From NCBI GenBank assembly GCA_015063725.1, contig SVTP01000026.1, positions 1 to 36,929 of the forward strand: DNA of 36,929 nucleotides, written 5' to 3'. The stretch's first letter is position 1; every line of letters begins with the position of its first letter. Made by a program: the position numbers and the translations under genes. The notes beneath the pieces were generated by a model. The model made no database searches. It had not been told where the DNA came from and saw only the letters and a list, made by a program, of their open reading frames with translations. Shown in pieces: positions 17,476 through 25,228 of this stretch. The DNA comes from Oscillospiraceae bacterium (lineage in GTDB: Bacteria > Bacillota > Clostridia > Oscillospirales > CAG-272).

Positions 17476-17541
17476 GAAAAGACGCGGTAAAATGATGGCG
17501 TCACAAGGAAAAACCGAGTGAATGGAGGTGATGTACTTTGT

Positions 17542-17934
17542 ATGGCAAAGAGATTGCCAAAAACGCTTGACACTTCCGCCCGTCAAAAACGCCTCTTGGC
17601 TCTCTTGGAGGAGTACGTGGGGGCTTGCCGTCCGCCGCCCGAGGCGGGCACCAAAAAGGCAGGCGGAAAATTTGCAAATCTTGCAGGCTTTTGCCGCTTT
17701 CTCGGTTGCGGCATCTCCTACCTGCAAAAGCTATGCTCCGATGCTCCCCGTCTTTATGATCTCATTTGCACAACGCTTGAGGACGAGCTTCTGATCTCTT
17801 CTCCTTCCCCGTCGCTGCTTTCCTACTATCTCAAAAAGCGGTTGGGGTATGACGAGAAGGAAGAAGCCTCGAGCGCCTCTTGCGGCGAGATGCGGCTGGT
17901 GTTTGAGCATGACATTTTGGAGGACGGCGTGTGA
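17542..17934 (+). CDS. Putative terminase small subunit
   Basis: A 130-residue, mostly helical protein (MAKRLPKTLDTS...) with a central GKFANLAGFCRFLGCG part that could be a helix-turn-helix, and a charged tail. The call rests mainly on position: it directly precedes and overlaps the large terminase gene by 4 bases. Small terminases recognise the viral DNA packaging site and regulate the motor. GGAGGTG lies 11-17 bases before this ATG; an in-frame GTG 24 bases earlier overlaps that site and is less likely. Sequence similarity in this family is weak, so function is inferred. Confidence 0.6.
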   Translation: MAKRLPKTLDTSARQKRLLALLEEYVGACRPPPEAGTKKAGGKFANLAGFCRFLGCGISYLQKLCSDAPRLYDLICTTLEDELLISSPSPSLLSYYLKKRLGYDEKEEASSASCGEMRLVFEHDILEDGV

Positions 17935-19253
17935 GAGAACCGGAGGCGCTCTCCTTACATATCCGCGGCACGCCCAACGAGCGGCAAAAGCTGTTTTTTG
18001 CCTCTCGCGCCCGTTACACGGCTTACGGCGGTGCGCGCGGTGGCGGCAAATCCTGGGCGTTGCGGCGCAAGCTGATTGGTCTTTGTCTCCGCTATCCCGG
18101 CATTCGGTGCCTATTGGTGCGGCGTTCCTATGCGGAGCTGAAAGCCAATCACGTCCGCCCACTGTTGGACGAATACGGAACGCTCCTCTCCTACAGCGAG
18201 GGGGACAAGATTCTGACACTCCCCAACGGCAGCAGCATCGCGCTGGGCTATTGCGCGTCGCAGAGAGACGTTTTGCGCTACCAGGGACAAGAGTACGACA
18301 TTATTGCCATTGATGAGGCTACGCAGCTGAGCGAATATCAGTTTTCTATTTTTAAGGCCTGTCTTCGTGGCACTCGTGACGTACCGCGCAGAATGTATTT
18401 GACCTGCAACCCCGGCGGCGTTGGTCACGCTTGGGTAAAGCGGCTGTTTGTAGAGCGGAATTTTCGAGGGGATGAAAATCCTGACGATTACCTGTTCATC
18501 TCGGCGCAGGTGTATGACAACCCCGTATTGATGCGGGCTGACCCCGACTATGTTCGGCAGTTGGAAAGTCTGCCTCAAAAGCTGCGCGACGCGTGGTTGT
18601 ATGGCAGGTGGGACGTTTTTGAGGGACAGTTTTTTTCGGAGTTCGACCACGACGTGCACGTATGCTCCCCCGAAAAGATCCCATCGTCCCTTTACTATTT
18701 TGTTGCGCTGGACTACGGATTTGATATGCTTGCCGCCCTTTTGATGGGATGTGACAGTGATGGGAATTTGTTTGCCGTAAAGGAATTTTGCAAGCCCAAC
18801 CTGACCTTGAGTGAGGCGGCTCGCGAGGTCTCGCTTTTGTGTCAGGGGTACAACGTTCGTTATGCGGTGGCTTCCCCCGACCTTTGGAACCGCCGTCAGG
18901 ATAGCGGAAAAAGCGGATTTGAGGTGATGCAGTCGGTGCCCGGCATGCCGCCGATGTGCGCCGCCGACAACCGCCGCGTTCCCGGATGGCGCGTTTTGCG
19001 CGAATACTTAAGCCCTGCAGACGGCGCATCTGCGCTTCGGATATCGTCGGTTTGCACCGAGCTGATCCGCTCAATGCCTGCGCTTCTTTGCGACGCGATG
19101 CGTCCCGAGGATGCCTCGGACGAGCCCCACGCCGTAACGCACGCGCCGGAAGCCTTGCGCTATGCCGTAATGAGCCGCGCAAATCTCCCCTCCCCAATGC
19201 CTGCCGCCAACAATACCTTTCGTTTTGCAAAAAAAGAGCGCTCGCTCTTTTAG
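17931..19253 (+). CDS. Terminase large subunit (packaging ATPase-nuclease)
   Basis: A 440-residue TerL that pumps DNA into a procapsid and cuts it. Walker A GGARGGGKS is at 33-41, Walker B IIAIDEA at 124-130 and the coupling motif TCNPGG at 158-163. The RNase H-like nuclease domain has Asp261 in VALDYGFD, Asp in ASPDLW (about 317) and a His/Glu-rich third site near HAPEALRYAV. All motifs look intact, so the motor could be functional. The start is GTG at 17931, overlapping the small subunit stop, with TTGGAGG before it. Closest in type to TerLs of short-tailed or P22-like phages of Firmicutes. Confidence 0.92.
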   Translation: MREPEALSLHIRGTPNERQKLFFASRARYTAYGGARGGGKSWALRRKLIGLCLRYPGIRCLLVRRSYAELKANHVRPLLDEYGTLLSYSEGDKILTLPNGSSIALGYCASQRDVLRYQGQEYDIIAIDEATQLSEYQFSIFKACLRGTRDVPRRMYLTCNPGGVGHAWVKRLFVERNFRGDENPDDYLFISAQVYDNPVLMRADPDYVRQLESLPQKLRDAWLYGRWDVFEGQFFSEFDHDVHVCSPEKIPSSLYYFVALDYGFDMLAALLMGCDSDGNLFAVKEFCKPNLTLSEAAREVSLLCQGYNVRYAVASPDLWNRRQDSGKSGFEVMQSVPGMPPMCAADNRRVPGWRVLREYLSPADGASALRISSVCTELIRSMPALLCDAMRPEDASDEPHAVTHAPEALRYAVMSRANLPSPMPAANNTFRFAKKERSLF

Positions 19254-19275
19254 AGCGAGCGAGAGAGACGGTTTT
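19239..19275 (+). terminator. Hairpin over the TerL stop codon, possible attenuator
   Basis: A 10-bp stem (19239-19248 and 19252-19261, core GCTCGCTCT / AGAGCGAGC) spans the TerL stop codon, and GTTTTTTCTT follows after 10 bases. The gap makes it a poor terminator. It could lower read-through into the later virion genes or protect mRNA ends. Confidence 0.4.
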
Positions 19276-19314
19276 TTCTTGTGACAGTTCAAAATGAAAG
19301 GAGTTTTTCGATTT

Positions 19315-21030
19315 ATGGCAAGACTCAGATCAAAGCACTCCGCTTTGAAGATACTCTCTTGCAAATTTGGCGGCATGGGAAAGCACACGCCGCTCTCCCC
19401 CGAGGGTGCCGAGGATATGTGCAACTTTCGAATCCTGCCCGGCGGCGTTCTCAAAACACGTATGGGATATCGGCTTCACAAGTACTTTCCCGGCATGCAA
19501 AAGGTCCGCGGCGTTTGGCAGGGAACGCTGAAGGGTGTCTCGCTTTCGCTCTTTGTGGTCGATAGCAGCATTTACCGTTTGATGCAGAATGCGACATCAG
19601 AAAGCCCGGCGGGGGAACTTTCTACAAGCGAAGGACTTGTGCATTTTTGCGTCTATTTGGATGACTTGTATCTGCTGGACGGCAAGAGTATTTATCAGTA
19701 CTCCGTCTCGCAAAACAAGTTTCTTGAAATGGAAGCATACGTTCCGCTGTTCGGCTATCAGTGGAGTCCTACATCCTACGGTGACGTCAACGAGGAGATC
19801 AATATGCTCACGCCCCGTTTGCGTGTCCACTATTATAATTCCACCGCGTCGACCGTTTTCCGTCTTCCCTACTATGCCGATACGGTAGATATCGTGCGGG
19901 CGGACGGACAGGTAATTACCGATTACACCTTTACGCCCAAAACCGACCGAATCACCGTCAACACCGCGTCTCCCCCCACTATTCTTGAGGTTGGCTTTAC
20001 GGTGGATTTGAACGAGGAGATCCGCCAAAAAATTTTGGCAGCTCAGCTCTCCCTCATCTATTCTCACAATGGGGAGAACAAGCTTTTGCTTTGGGGCAAC
20101 GATGCACGCGTCTTTTGCTCACGAAACGTGACCGACTATATGCTCTCCTCCAGCCACGTACTCTATCCCAAGGCTTCCCCACTCTATTTTTGCGCGGAGG
20201 ACGTCCTCTTTTTGGGAGACAGTGCGCATCCCGTAACAGCAATGTGCCCTTTGTATGACACGGTTTTGGCGTTTACCGACGACCGCATCTGGAATCTCAC
20301 CTTTGAAAAAGGAACGGTTCAGGCGACTCTTGCGGCAAGCAATATCGGTTGCGCATCTCCCTTTGGCGCGATTCCCTACAAGAACAGCGTGATTGCCGTG
20401 ATAGGAAATGATGTTTATCGCATCAGCGCATCGGTCGCTCGCCCCGAGCAGATCTCCTTCGACCGTCTTTCGATTGGTCTGGAGGACAGGATCACATCTG
20501 ATTTTTCGAAGCGCGTGCATCTGTTTTGGAACGTGGCGGACGGTGAGATTTGGATGCGTGACCCTGAAAACGAAGGCGGCGACGTGCTGGTTTGGAACAC
20601 CGAAAGCGATGAATGGTATCGATTTGACAACATTCCCGCAAGCTTCTTTTTCAAAACCTCCGACGGGTTCGGGTTTGCGCAAAACAACGGCTCTCTCCTG
20701 TTTGACAGATCGCTTGGCACCGACTTTGATATGCCCATAACGGCTTTTTACAAAAGTGCCTACATGGACTTTGGAACGCCCGAGGTTCCGCGCCGCTCGA
20801 CACGTGCATATTTGTACTTTTTGGCAAGCGAGGGAGATGGAACGGTCCTTTTTGAAACCGAGCGAAACGGCAAGCTGTTTAACCTTGCCCAGCCTCTTTC
20901 CAACGCGGACACCTACCTGCAAACGATGCGCTTTGGTTCCCATCGCTACCGCTTTTTGCGCTTTACCATCTCTGCCAACGCATCTACCCCCGCCGAGTTC
21001 TACCGACTCGACATTCATTCTTTACCCTGA
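19315..21030 (+). CDS. Phage virion protein, beta-rich, possibly tail-nozzle or stabilisation protein
   Basis: A 571-residue protein made of repeated short beta-strand segments with aromatic and Asp/Gly turns (for example LFVVDSSIYRL, VYLDDLYLLDGKSIYQY, NKLLLWGNDARVFCS, ENEGGDVLVWNTESDEWYRF). This pattern suggests a beta-propeller such as those closing the portal in podoviruses (P22 gp10 or T7 gp12 type). That is a resemblance of pattern, not a proven match. The gene sits between terL and portal, an unusual place. The ATG at 19315 is 11 bases after AAAGGAG; an in-frame ATG at 19294 lacks a ribosome site. If the call is right, the particle has a short nozzle rather than a long tail. Confidence 0.55.
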   Translation: MARLRSKHSALKILSCKFGGMGKHTPLSPEGAEDMCNFRILPGGVLKTRMGYRLHKYFPGMQKVRGVWQGTLKGVSLSLFVVDSSIYRLMQNATSESPAGELSTSEGLVHFCVYLDDLYLLDGKSIYQYSVSQNKFLEMEAYVPLFGYQWSPTSYGDVNEEINMLTPRLRVHYYNSTASTVFRLPYYADTVDIVRADGQVITDYTFTPKTDRITVNTASPPTILEVGFTVDLNEEIRQKILAAQLSLIYSHNGENKLLLWGNDARVFCSRNVTDYMLSSSHVLYPKASPLYFCAEDVLFLGDSAHPVTAMCPLYDTVLAFTDDRIWNLTFEKGTVQATLAASNIGCASPFGAIPYKNSVIAVIGNDVYRISASVARPEQISFDRLSIGLEDRITSDFSKRVHLFWNVADGEIWMRDPENEGGDVLVWNTESDEWYRFDNIPASFFFKTSDGFGFAQNNGSLLFDRSLGTDFDMPITAFYKSAYMDFGTPEVPRRSTRAYLYFLASEGDGTVLFETERNGKLFNLAQPLSNADTYLQTMRFGSHRYRFLRFTISANASTPAEFYRLDIHSLP

Positions 21031-21041
21031 AGTTTTTTAGA

Positions 21042-21058
21042 AAGGAGGAATCGTTATT
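21042..21058 (+). promoter_or_regulatory. Ribosome site that defines an ATT start for portal
   Basis: AAGGAGG (21042-21048) is followed after seven bases by ATT (21056-21058), then TCT CAA GCA CAC. A stop (TAG 21038) closes the frame just upstream, and there is no ATG, GTG or TTG in frame until GTG at 21347. Starting there would drop about 97 residues with clear portal character. Confidence 0.7.
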
Positions 21059-22606
21059 TCTCAAGCACACGAACTGGCGTGGCGTGCCTACGAGGCAGGC
21101 AAAGCCTACAAACAACGCATCGGTCTTTATGAAACGGTAAGGCGCAACGAGCGTTTTTATCGCGGAGACCATTGGTATGGCGTAAACGCCGACCTCCCAC
21201 GCCCCGTTTTTAACTTTATCCGACGGATTACCGACCACCAGGTCGCATCCGTCATCGGTGGAGATATTTCTATCTCTTATTCCGACGAAGCACTCCCCTT
21301 TATCGCTTCTCCCGAGCAAAAACTCGCCGTCTCTCACGGTATCGGTGTGCTCAACCGCAATGCTGCCTGGCGCTGGAAACACGGGCAGATGGAGTCACTC
21401 TCCTATCAAGCGCTCCTGGATGCCGCTATTTCGGGCGATGGTGTATTCTACTGCTGGTGGGATTCCGACCGCCGCAACGGTCACGCCTTTGACGGTGACA
21501 TTCGCACGGATGTGATCGACTCCACCAATTTGTTTGTTGCAGACGTCAACTCATCTGATATTCAAAGTCAGAAATACGTAATGCTGGCAGGTCGCGCAAC
21601 AGTGGAAAGCTTGCGCCGCGAGGCACTGAGCTCGGGTGTGAGCGAGAAGGACGTTGCCCGCATTGTGAGCGACGATGAAAATTTGGGGACCTATGCGGCA
21701 GACCTTGGCAAAAACGAGCTTGCCGGCGAGGAAAAGGCGACTTTCTTGATTCGCTTCTTCCGTGAGAACGGTGAAGTCGTTTTTGAAAAAACGACCAAGA
21801 ACTGTCTCATCCGCCGCGCAAAAACAGGTCTGCGCCTCTACCCCATTGCCTATTTTCATTGGCACAATGCAAAGAACTGTTTTCACGGTACGGCATCAGT
21901 GAGCGATATGGTCGCAAACCAGAAATGCATCAACACCGCCTATGCCATGGCGCTCAAGCACATGCAAAATACTGCCTTTTCAAAAGTCATTTACGACAAG
22001 ACGCGTATTCCCGAATGGTCCAACGAGGTTGGTGAAGCCATCGGTGCCGTTGGCGGCGGTACTATGGCAGATGCCGTTTCGGTTGTGGGCGTTGGTCAAA
22101 TGCAGGATGGCTACCTCGATTTGATCACCGACGTAATTGAAAACACCAAGAGCATGATGGCAGCTACCGACTCGGCTTTGGGTGATGAGCGTGCTCACAA
22201 CACCAGCGCGATTTTGACCTTGCAGTCGGCGGCATCCGTCTCCCTGGAGCACGTTCGCGTTCACTTTTGCCGTTGCATTGGTGAGCTTGCCGCCATTTGG
22301 GCGGATATGCTTTGCACCTACTGCCCTACCGATCGCATGCTCTCTGTGATGGAAAAGAACGGTGACGTAAGTGCAGATGCCCTTGACTACGCGCTCCTGA
22401 AGAATGCGCTCATCAACGCAACCGTTCATGCGGGTAGCATTGACCGCTATTCGCCTGCCTCTACCGTTTCCACGCTGAACAAGCTACTCGACGACGGACA
22501 TTTGAGCGTTGCCGAATACGTGGAGCTGCTCCCCTCGGGCATGCTGACCAATCGCGAAGCGTTGCTCGAAAAACTCAAAGAGAAAGGAGTTGCAACTGAT
22601 GAATGA
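21056..22606 (+). CDS. Portal protein, apparent ATT start
   Basis: A 516-residue portal protein, the dodecameric ring through which DNA enters the capsid. The N-terminal part, found only when reading from the ATT, has typical portal features: helical AYEAGKAYKQRIGLYETVRRNERFYRGDHW, then LPRPVFNFIRRITDHQVASV. Downstream come YQALLDAAISGDGVFYCWWD, a wing region, the stem-like helical part and SMMAATDSALGDERAHNTSAI. Length fits portals of the 500-residue class. ATT starts are rare (known for infC and pcnB) and would keep the level low, fitting 12 copies per particle. A miscalled base (ATG read as ATT) is the main alternative. The stop overlaps the scaffold gene by 8 bases. Confidence 0.85.
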   Translation: MSQAHELAWRAYEAGKAYKQRIGLYETVRRNERFYRGDHWYGVNADLPRPVFNFIRRITDHQVASVIGGDISISYSDEALPFIASPEQKLAVSHGIGVLNRNAAWRWKHGQMESLSYQALLDAAISGDGVFYCWWDSDRRNGHAFDGDIRTDVIDSTNLFVADVNSSDIQSQKYVMLAGRATVESLRREALSSGVSEKDVARIVSDDENLGTYAADLGKNELAGEEKATFLIRFFRENGEVVFEKTTKNCLIRRAKTGLRLYPIAYFHWHNAKNCFHGTASVSDMVANQKCINTAYAMALKHMQNTAFSKVIYDKTRIPEWSNEVGEAIGAVGGGTMADAVSVVGVGQMQDGYLDLITDVIENTKSMMAATDSALGDERAHNTSAILTLQSAASVSLEHVRVHFCRCIGELAAIWADMLCTYCPTDRMLSVMEKNGDVSADALDYALLKNALINATVHAGSIDRYSPASTVSTLNKLLDDGHLSVAEYVELLPSGMLTNREALLEKLKEKGVATDE

Positions 22607-23216
22607 AGAATGCACTGTTCTCGAAGATCAAAATGAAGATGCGAGTGTATCGCGCGATTTTGTGGCGCAGGCGCCTGCGCCGCCTGCAGAATCCCCCGAA
22701 GAAGAAGGAGAGGAAGCCCCTCTCCGAGGGGCAGATGAAGCTATTACTGGCGTTTTTGCAGATCCCGATGCAGATCCTGATCCTAATTGCCAAAATTCTG
22801 ATCCCACGGATCAAAAAAGCGAATTGGACGAGCTGCGAGGTGAATTGATGCAGCTGCGTCAAGCGTTGGATGAAAGCCACGCGCGACTTGCACAAATGGA
22901 GCACATCGAACGTCAATACACCGAATTTTGCACACTCTACCCCAACACGCCAATCAGCACCCTTTCCGAAGAGGTGTGGCAAGGAGTGGCAAATGGCAAC
23001 TCTCTTGCCGCGGCATTTGCTCTTGCCGAGCATCGCCGCGCGCTCTCCCAAAAGAAGGCATCTGACAGCAATGCCTTCAACCGTTCCCGTTCTGCAGGTG
23101 CTGTGAAGAGCGCCGAGAACCTGGAATTTTCCCCTGCGGAGGTACGTGCCATGACCTCCGAGGAGGTTCGCGCAAATCTTTCAAAAATCATGCGCTCGAT
23201 GCAAAAATGGCACTAA
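22599..23216 (+). CDS. Capsid scaffold protein
   Basis: A 205-residue scaffold-like protein. The first 70 residues are very acidic and Pro-rich, with low complexity; residues about 73-105 form a likely coiled coil (SELDELRGELMQLRQALDES); the C-terminal 35 residues are a basic helical tail (ending SKIMRSMQKWH) that in known scaffolds binds the coat protein. Its position between portal and major capsid genes is the classic one. AAAGGAG lies before the ATG at 22599, which overlaps the portal end. No protease domain is seen. Confidence 0.75.
   Translation: MNEECTVLEDQNEDASVSRDFVAQAPAPPAESPEEEGEEAPLRGADEAITGVFADPDADPDPNCQNSDPTDQKSELDELRGELMQLRQALDESHARLAQMEHIERQYTEFCTLYPNTPISTLSEEVWQGVANGNSLAAAFALAEHRRALSQKKASDSNAFNRSRSAGAVKSAENLEFSPAEVRAMTSEEVRANLSKIMRSMQKWH
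22664..22681. repeat. 18-bp perfect palindrome inside the scaffold gene
   Basis: GGCGCAGGCGCCTGCGCC reads the same on both strands and encodes part of a Gln-Ala-Pro stretch. It would form a strong hairpin in mRNA about 65 bases after the scaffold start. It may be chance in a GC-rich low-complexity stretch. Confidence 0.5.
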
Positions 23217-23253
23217 CAACAAATTGATTGAATAAAGAAAGGAAAAAAACAGT

Positions 23254-24090
23254 ATGGCTATTACCAATTTTATTCCCACCGTGTGGAGCGAAAATCTCTA
23301 TCAGGAGCTTGACAAAAAGTATATCGGCGTTGCAAACTGCAACCGCGATTATGAAGGCGAAATTCGCGAAAAAGGCAACACCGTCCGCATTTGCGGCATT
23401 GGCGAGGTTGTGGTCTCCGAGTACACCAAGAATGCAAATATGAACTCCCCCGCAACGCTCTCCGACACCGCTCGCGACCTCACCATCGATCAGGCAAAGT
23501 ACTTCAACTTCCAAATCGATGACATCGACCGCGCACAATCCTCTCCCAAATTGATGGAGCTGGCAATGAAGAATGCTGCCAGCGCGCTTGCAAATGATGC
23601 AGACCGCTACATTTACGGTCTGTACGGTCAGGCAGGCACCAGCATCAAGTGTGACGGCGTAAACGCCGAAAACATCGTTGACCTCATCATCGATGCCAGA
23701 ACCAAGCTCTTTACCAACAACGTATCCGATCCTGAGGACATCGTGATCGAGGTTACCCCCGAGGTCGCAGGTCTGATTATGAAGGCAAAGGTCAACCTTT
23801 CCACCGACAATACCGAGCTGATGGAGACCGGTTGCATTGGCGCGATTGGCGGCTGCAAGATCTTTGTTTCCAACAACGTCAGAAAGATGGAAGGCGACAC
23901 CGGCTACGAGCACAAGTGCCTGGCACGTACCAAGCGCGCAATTGCTTTTGCAGAACAGCTCTCTGAGATCGATGCTTATCGTCCCGAGCTCCGCTTTGCC
24001 GATGCCGTTAAAGGTCTGCACCTCTATGGTGCAAAGGTCGTTTACCCCAACGAGATGGTACTGCTCGACCTGAACGTGCTCGACGCGTAA
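23254..24090 (+). CDS. Major capsid protein
   Basis: A 278-residue HK97-fold-type coat protein. The start MAITNFIPTVWSENLYQEL, the DRDYEGEI-like N-arm and a strand-rich middle (GNTVRICGIGEVVVSEYT, then YFNFQIDDIDRAQ) are typical of coat proteins of P22-like or Firmicutes phages. The C-terminal part IDAYRPELRFADAVKGLHLYGAKVV matches the axial-domain style of this group. AAAGGAAA precedes the ATG. No cleavage protease is nearby, so a scaffold-based, non-proteolytic assembly is likely. Intact, with no stop or frameshift. Confidence 0.85.
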   Translation: MAITNFIPTVWSENLYQELDKKYIGVANCNRDYEGEIREKGNTVRICGIGEVVVSEYTKNANMNSPATLSDTARDLTIDQAKYFNFQIDDIDRAQSSPKLMELAMKNAASALANDADRYIYGLYGQAGTSIKCDGVNAENIVDLIIDARTKLFTNNVSDPEDIVIEVTPEVAGLIMKAKVNLSTDNTELMETGCIGAIGGCKIFVSNNVRKMEGDTGYEHKCLARTKRAIAFAEQLSEIDAYRPELRFADAVKGLHLYGAKVVYPNEMVLLDLNVLDA

Positions 24091-24104
24091 TTTTGAGGTA
24101 ACAA

Positions 24105-24503
24105 ATGCTCTACCGCGATTTGATACAGAGCGCCATAGCGATTGTTTGCGAGAACGCGGTCGTTTCGTTTGGTAACGAGGATTACTACGCACGAGCCCCT
24201 TATTTGCTTGCCGCCTTTGTTACCCAATATGCCAAGCTTGACGGCGACTACCGCAAAGCCAACGGCATTGAAAACAAGGTCATTTCAACCGATGCCGCTG
24301 CAATTGAGGTGGATGAGGAGTTTCCGCTTTGCGACGTGTTTGCCCCAGCGGCAATCTATCACCTCGCCGCCGGACTTGTGATTGATGAGAACGAGGAGAT
24401 GAGCGATAAATTCTTTGACCGCTACATCAACGCCATTCTTGAAATTCGCAAAAATCTTCCCTCTTTGGCAGAGCCGATCGTTGACCGCTATGGCTTGACC
24501 TGA
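24105..24503 (+). CDS. Putative head-tail connector (adaptor) protein
   Basis: A 132-residue, mostly helical protein directly after the major capsid gene, 14 bases on. Size, helical content and place match head-completion adaptors that sit on the portal (HK97 gp6 or P22 gp4 role). The C-terminal half AAIYHLAAGLVIDENEEMSDKFFDRYINAILEIRKNL is characteristic in style of that group. It is the last gene of the island, followed by a strong terminator. The assignment rests on context and is moderate. Confidence 0.55.
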   Translation: MLYRDLIQSAIAIVCENAVVSFGNEDYYARAPYLLAAFVTQYAKLDGDYRKANGIENKVISTDAAAIEVDEEFPLCDVFAPAAIYHLAAGLVIDENEEMSDKFFDRYINAILEIRKNLPSLAEPIVDRYGLT

Positions 24504-24516
24504 TACACATAAAAAG

Positions 24517-24553
24517 GTACCCACGCGAAGTTCGCGTGGGTACTGATTTTTTT
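24517..24553. terminator. Bidirectional terminator between the island and recX
   Basis: The stem GTACCCACGCG / CGCGTGGGTAC, extendable by AA/TT toward the loop, is flanked by AAAAAG on the left and GATTTTTTTG on the right. It stops plus-strand transcription from the capsid operon and minus-strand transcription of recA-recX. Confidence 0.9.
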
Positions 24554-24556
24554 GTT

Positions 24557-25228
24557 TTATTCCCGCAACAGACGGATCGCATCGCGGATCTCCCCGATGG
24601 AATATCCGTAACGGGAAAGACTTGCGATCATGCGGCGGTTTTCATCGGCATCGGTTGGAACCTCGCCGTAGTGCTTTTTGATGAGCGCGGCACAGTTTTG
24701 TGAAAAATCGACGTCCTCAAGAAGTGTGGGAAGTCCTTGCATGGTTTCAGCGGCGTATCCCTTACTCCAAAGGTGAGCACTGATTCGCTTACTGCCCCAC
24801 AGCTTGCGCAGACATTTTTCCACCTCGCGCTGCATATCACGCTCCTCGTCAATGAGTCCGTAGCCTGCAAGGCGTTCTGCCGCCTGTGCGGCGACCTCGC
24901 GATTATATCCCTTGCCGACCAGCTTGCGTGTGAGCGCCTGCACCGAGTTTGCCCCGTAAGAGAGCAAACTTTCACCACTGCGCAAGGCGCGGCACAGCTC
25001 GGCGGCTTCTTCAATTTGCTCGTAAAGCTCCTCTGAGATCGGTCCGCGCGTCAAGTTAAATTCACAGTATTGCTCGGTTGTGATCACAAGGCTTTTTTGC
25101 TCCTGGTGTTCCCCATTTTCCAAAAGCAATTGCACAAGCATTTCGGCTCCCTCGTGCTGGGCACGCAGGGCGCGGACGGTGATGGTGAGCGGGTTTGTTG
25201 TGCCGTAGGAAATTTTTTCAAGTGTCAT
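24557..25228 (-). CDS. recX: RecA regulator RecX
   Basis: A 223-residue RecX that binds and restrains RecA filaments. It is helical with three-helix repeats and the family pattern LLSYGANSVQALTRKLVGKGY, AERLAGYGLIDEERDMQREV and RYGYSIGEIRDAIRLL. It starts directly at the recA stop (the TAATG overlap is one base), a typical arrangement, and is transcribed with recA. Slightly longer than E. coli RecX (166), as usual for Firmicutes. Confidence 0.9.
   Translation of the reverse strand: MTLEKISYGTTNPLTITVRALRAQHEGAEMLVQLLLENGEHQEQKSLVITTEQYCEFNLTRGPISEELYEQIEEAAELCRALRSGESLLSYGANSVQALTRKLVGKGYNREVAAQAAERLAGYGLIDEERDMQREVEKCLRKLWGSKRISAHLWSKGYAAETMQGLPTLLEDVDFSQNCAALIKKHYGEVPTDADENRRMIASLSRYGYSIGEIRDAIRLLRE

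Larger units (their letters stand above)
17542..24503 (+). mobile_element. Phage-derived capsid and DNA-packaging island
   Basis: Seven co-directional, intact genes encode a putative small terminase, large terminase, a beta-rich virion protein, portal, scaffold, major capsid protein and a connector. Junctions are tight: 4-base and 8-base overlaps at two, 14-61 bases at the others. It is bounded by a repeat-rich region on the left and a strong terminator convergent with recX on the right. No integrase, repressor, replication, lysis, tail-tube or fibre gene lies inside, and no att repeats are seen. Base composition and codon choice look like the host genes. It may be a prophage remnant, a domesticated particle or a capsid-encoding satellite. 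Confidence 0.8.

Noticed and set aside
17470-17486. Sigma-54 promoter at TGGCACGAAAAGACGC
   Set aside because: The -24 half fits, but the -12 GC is not at the required 10-bp spacing from GG, and TTGC is absent.
22713-22742. Fragment of the CTTCCCC-type repeat inserted in frame in the scaffold gene
   Set aside because: Only a short CCCCTC-TCC-GAGGGG match exists, in a low-complexity acidic stretch, so chance similarity is more likely.
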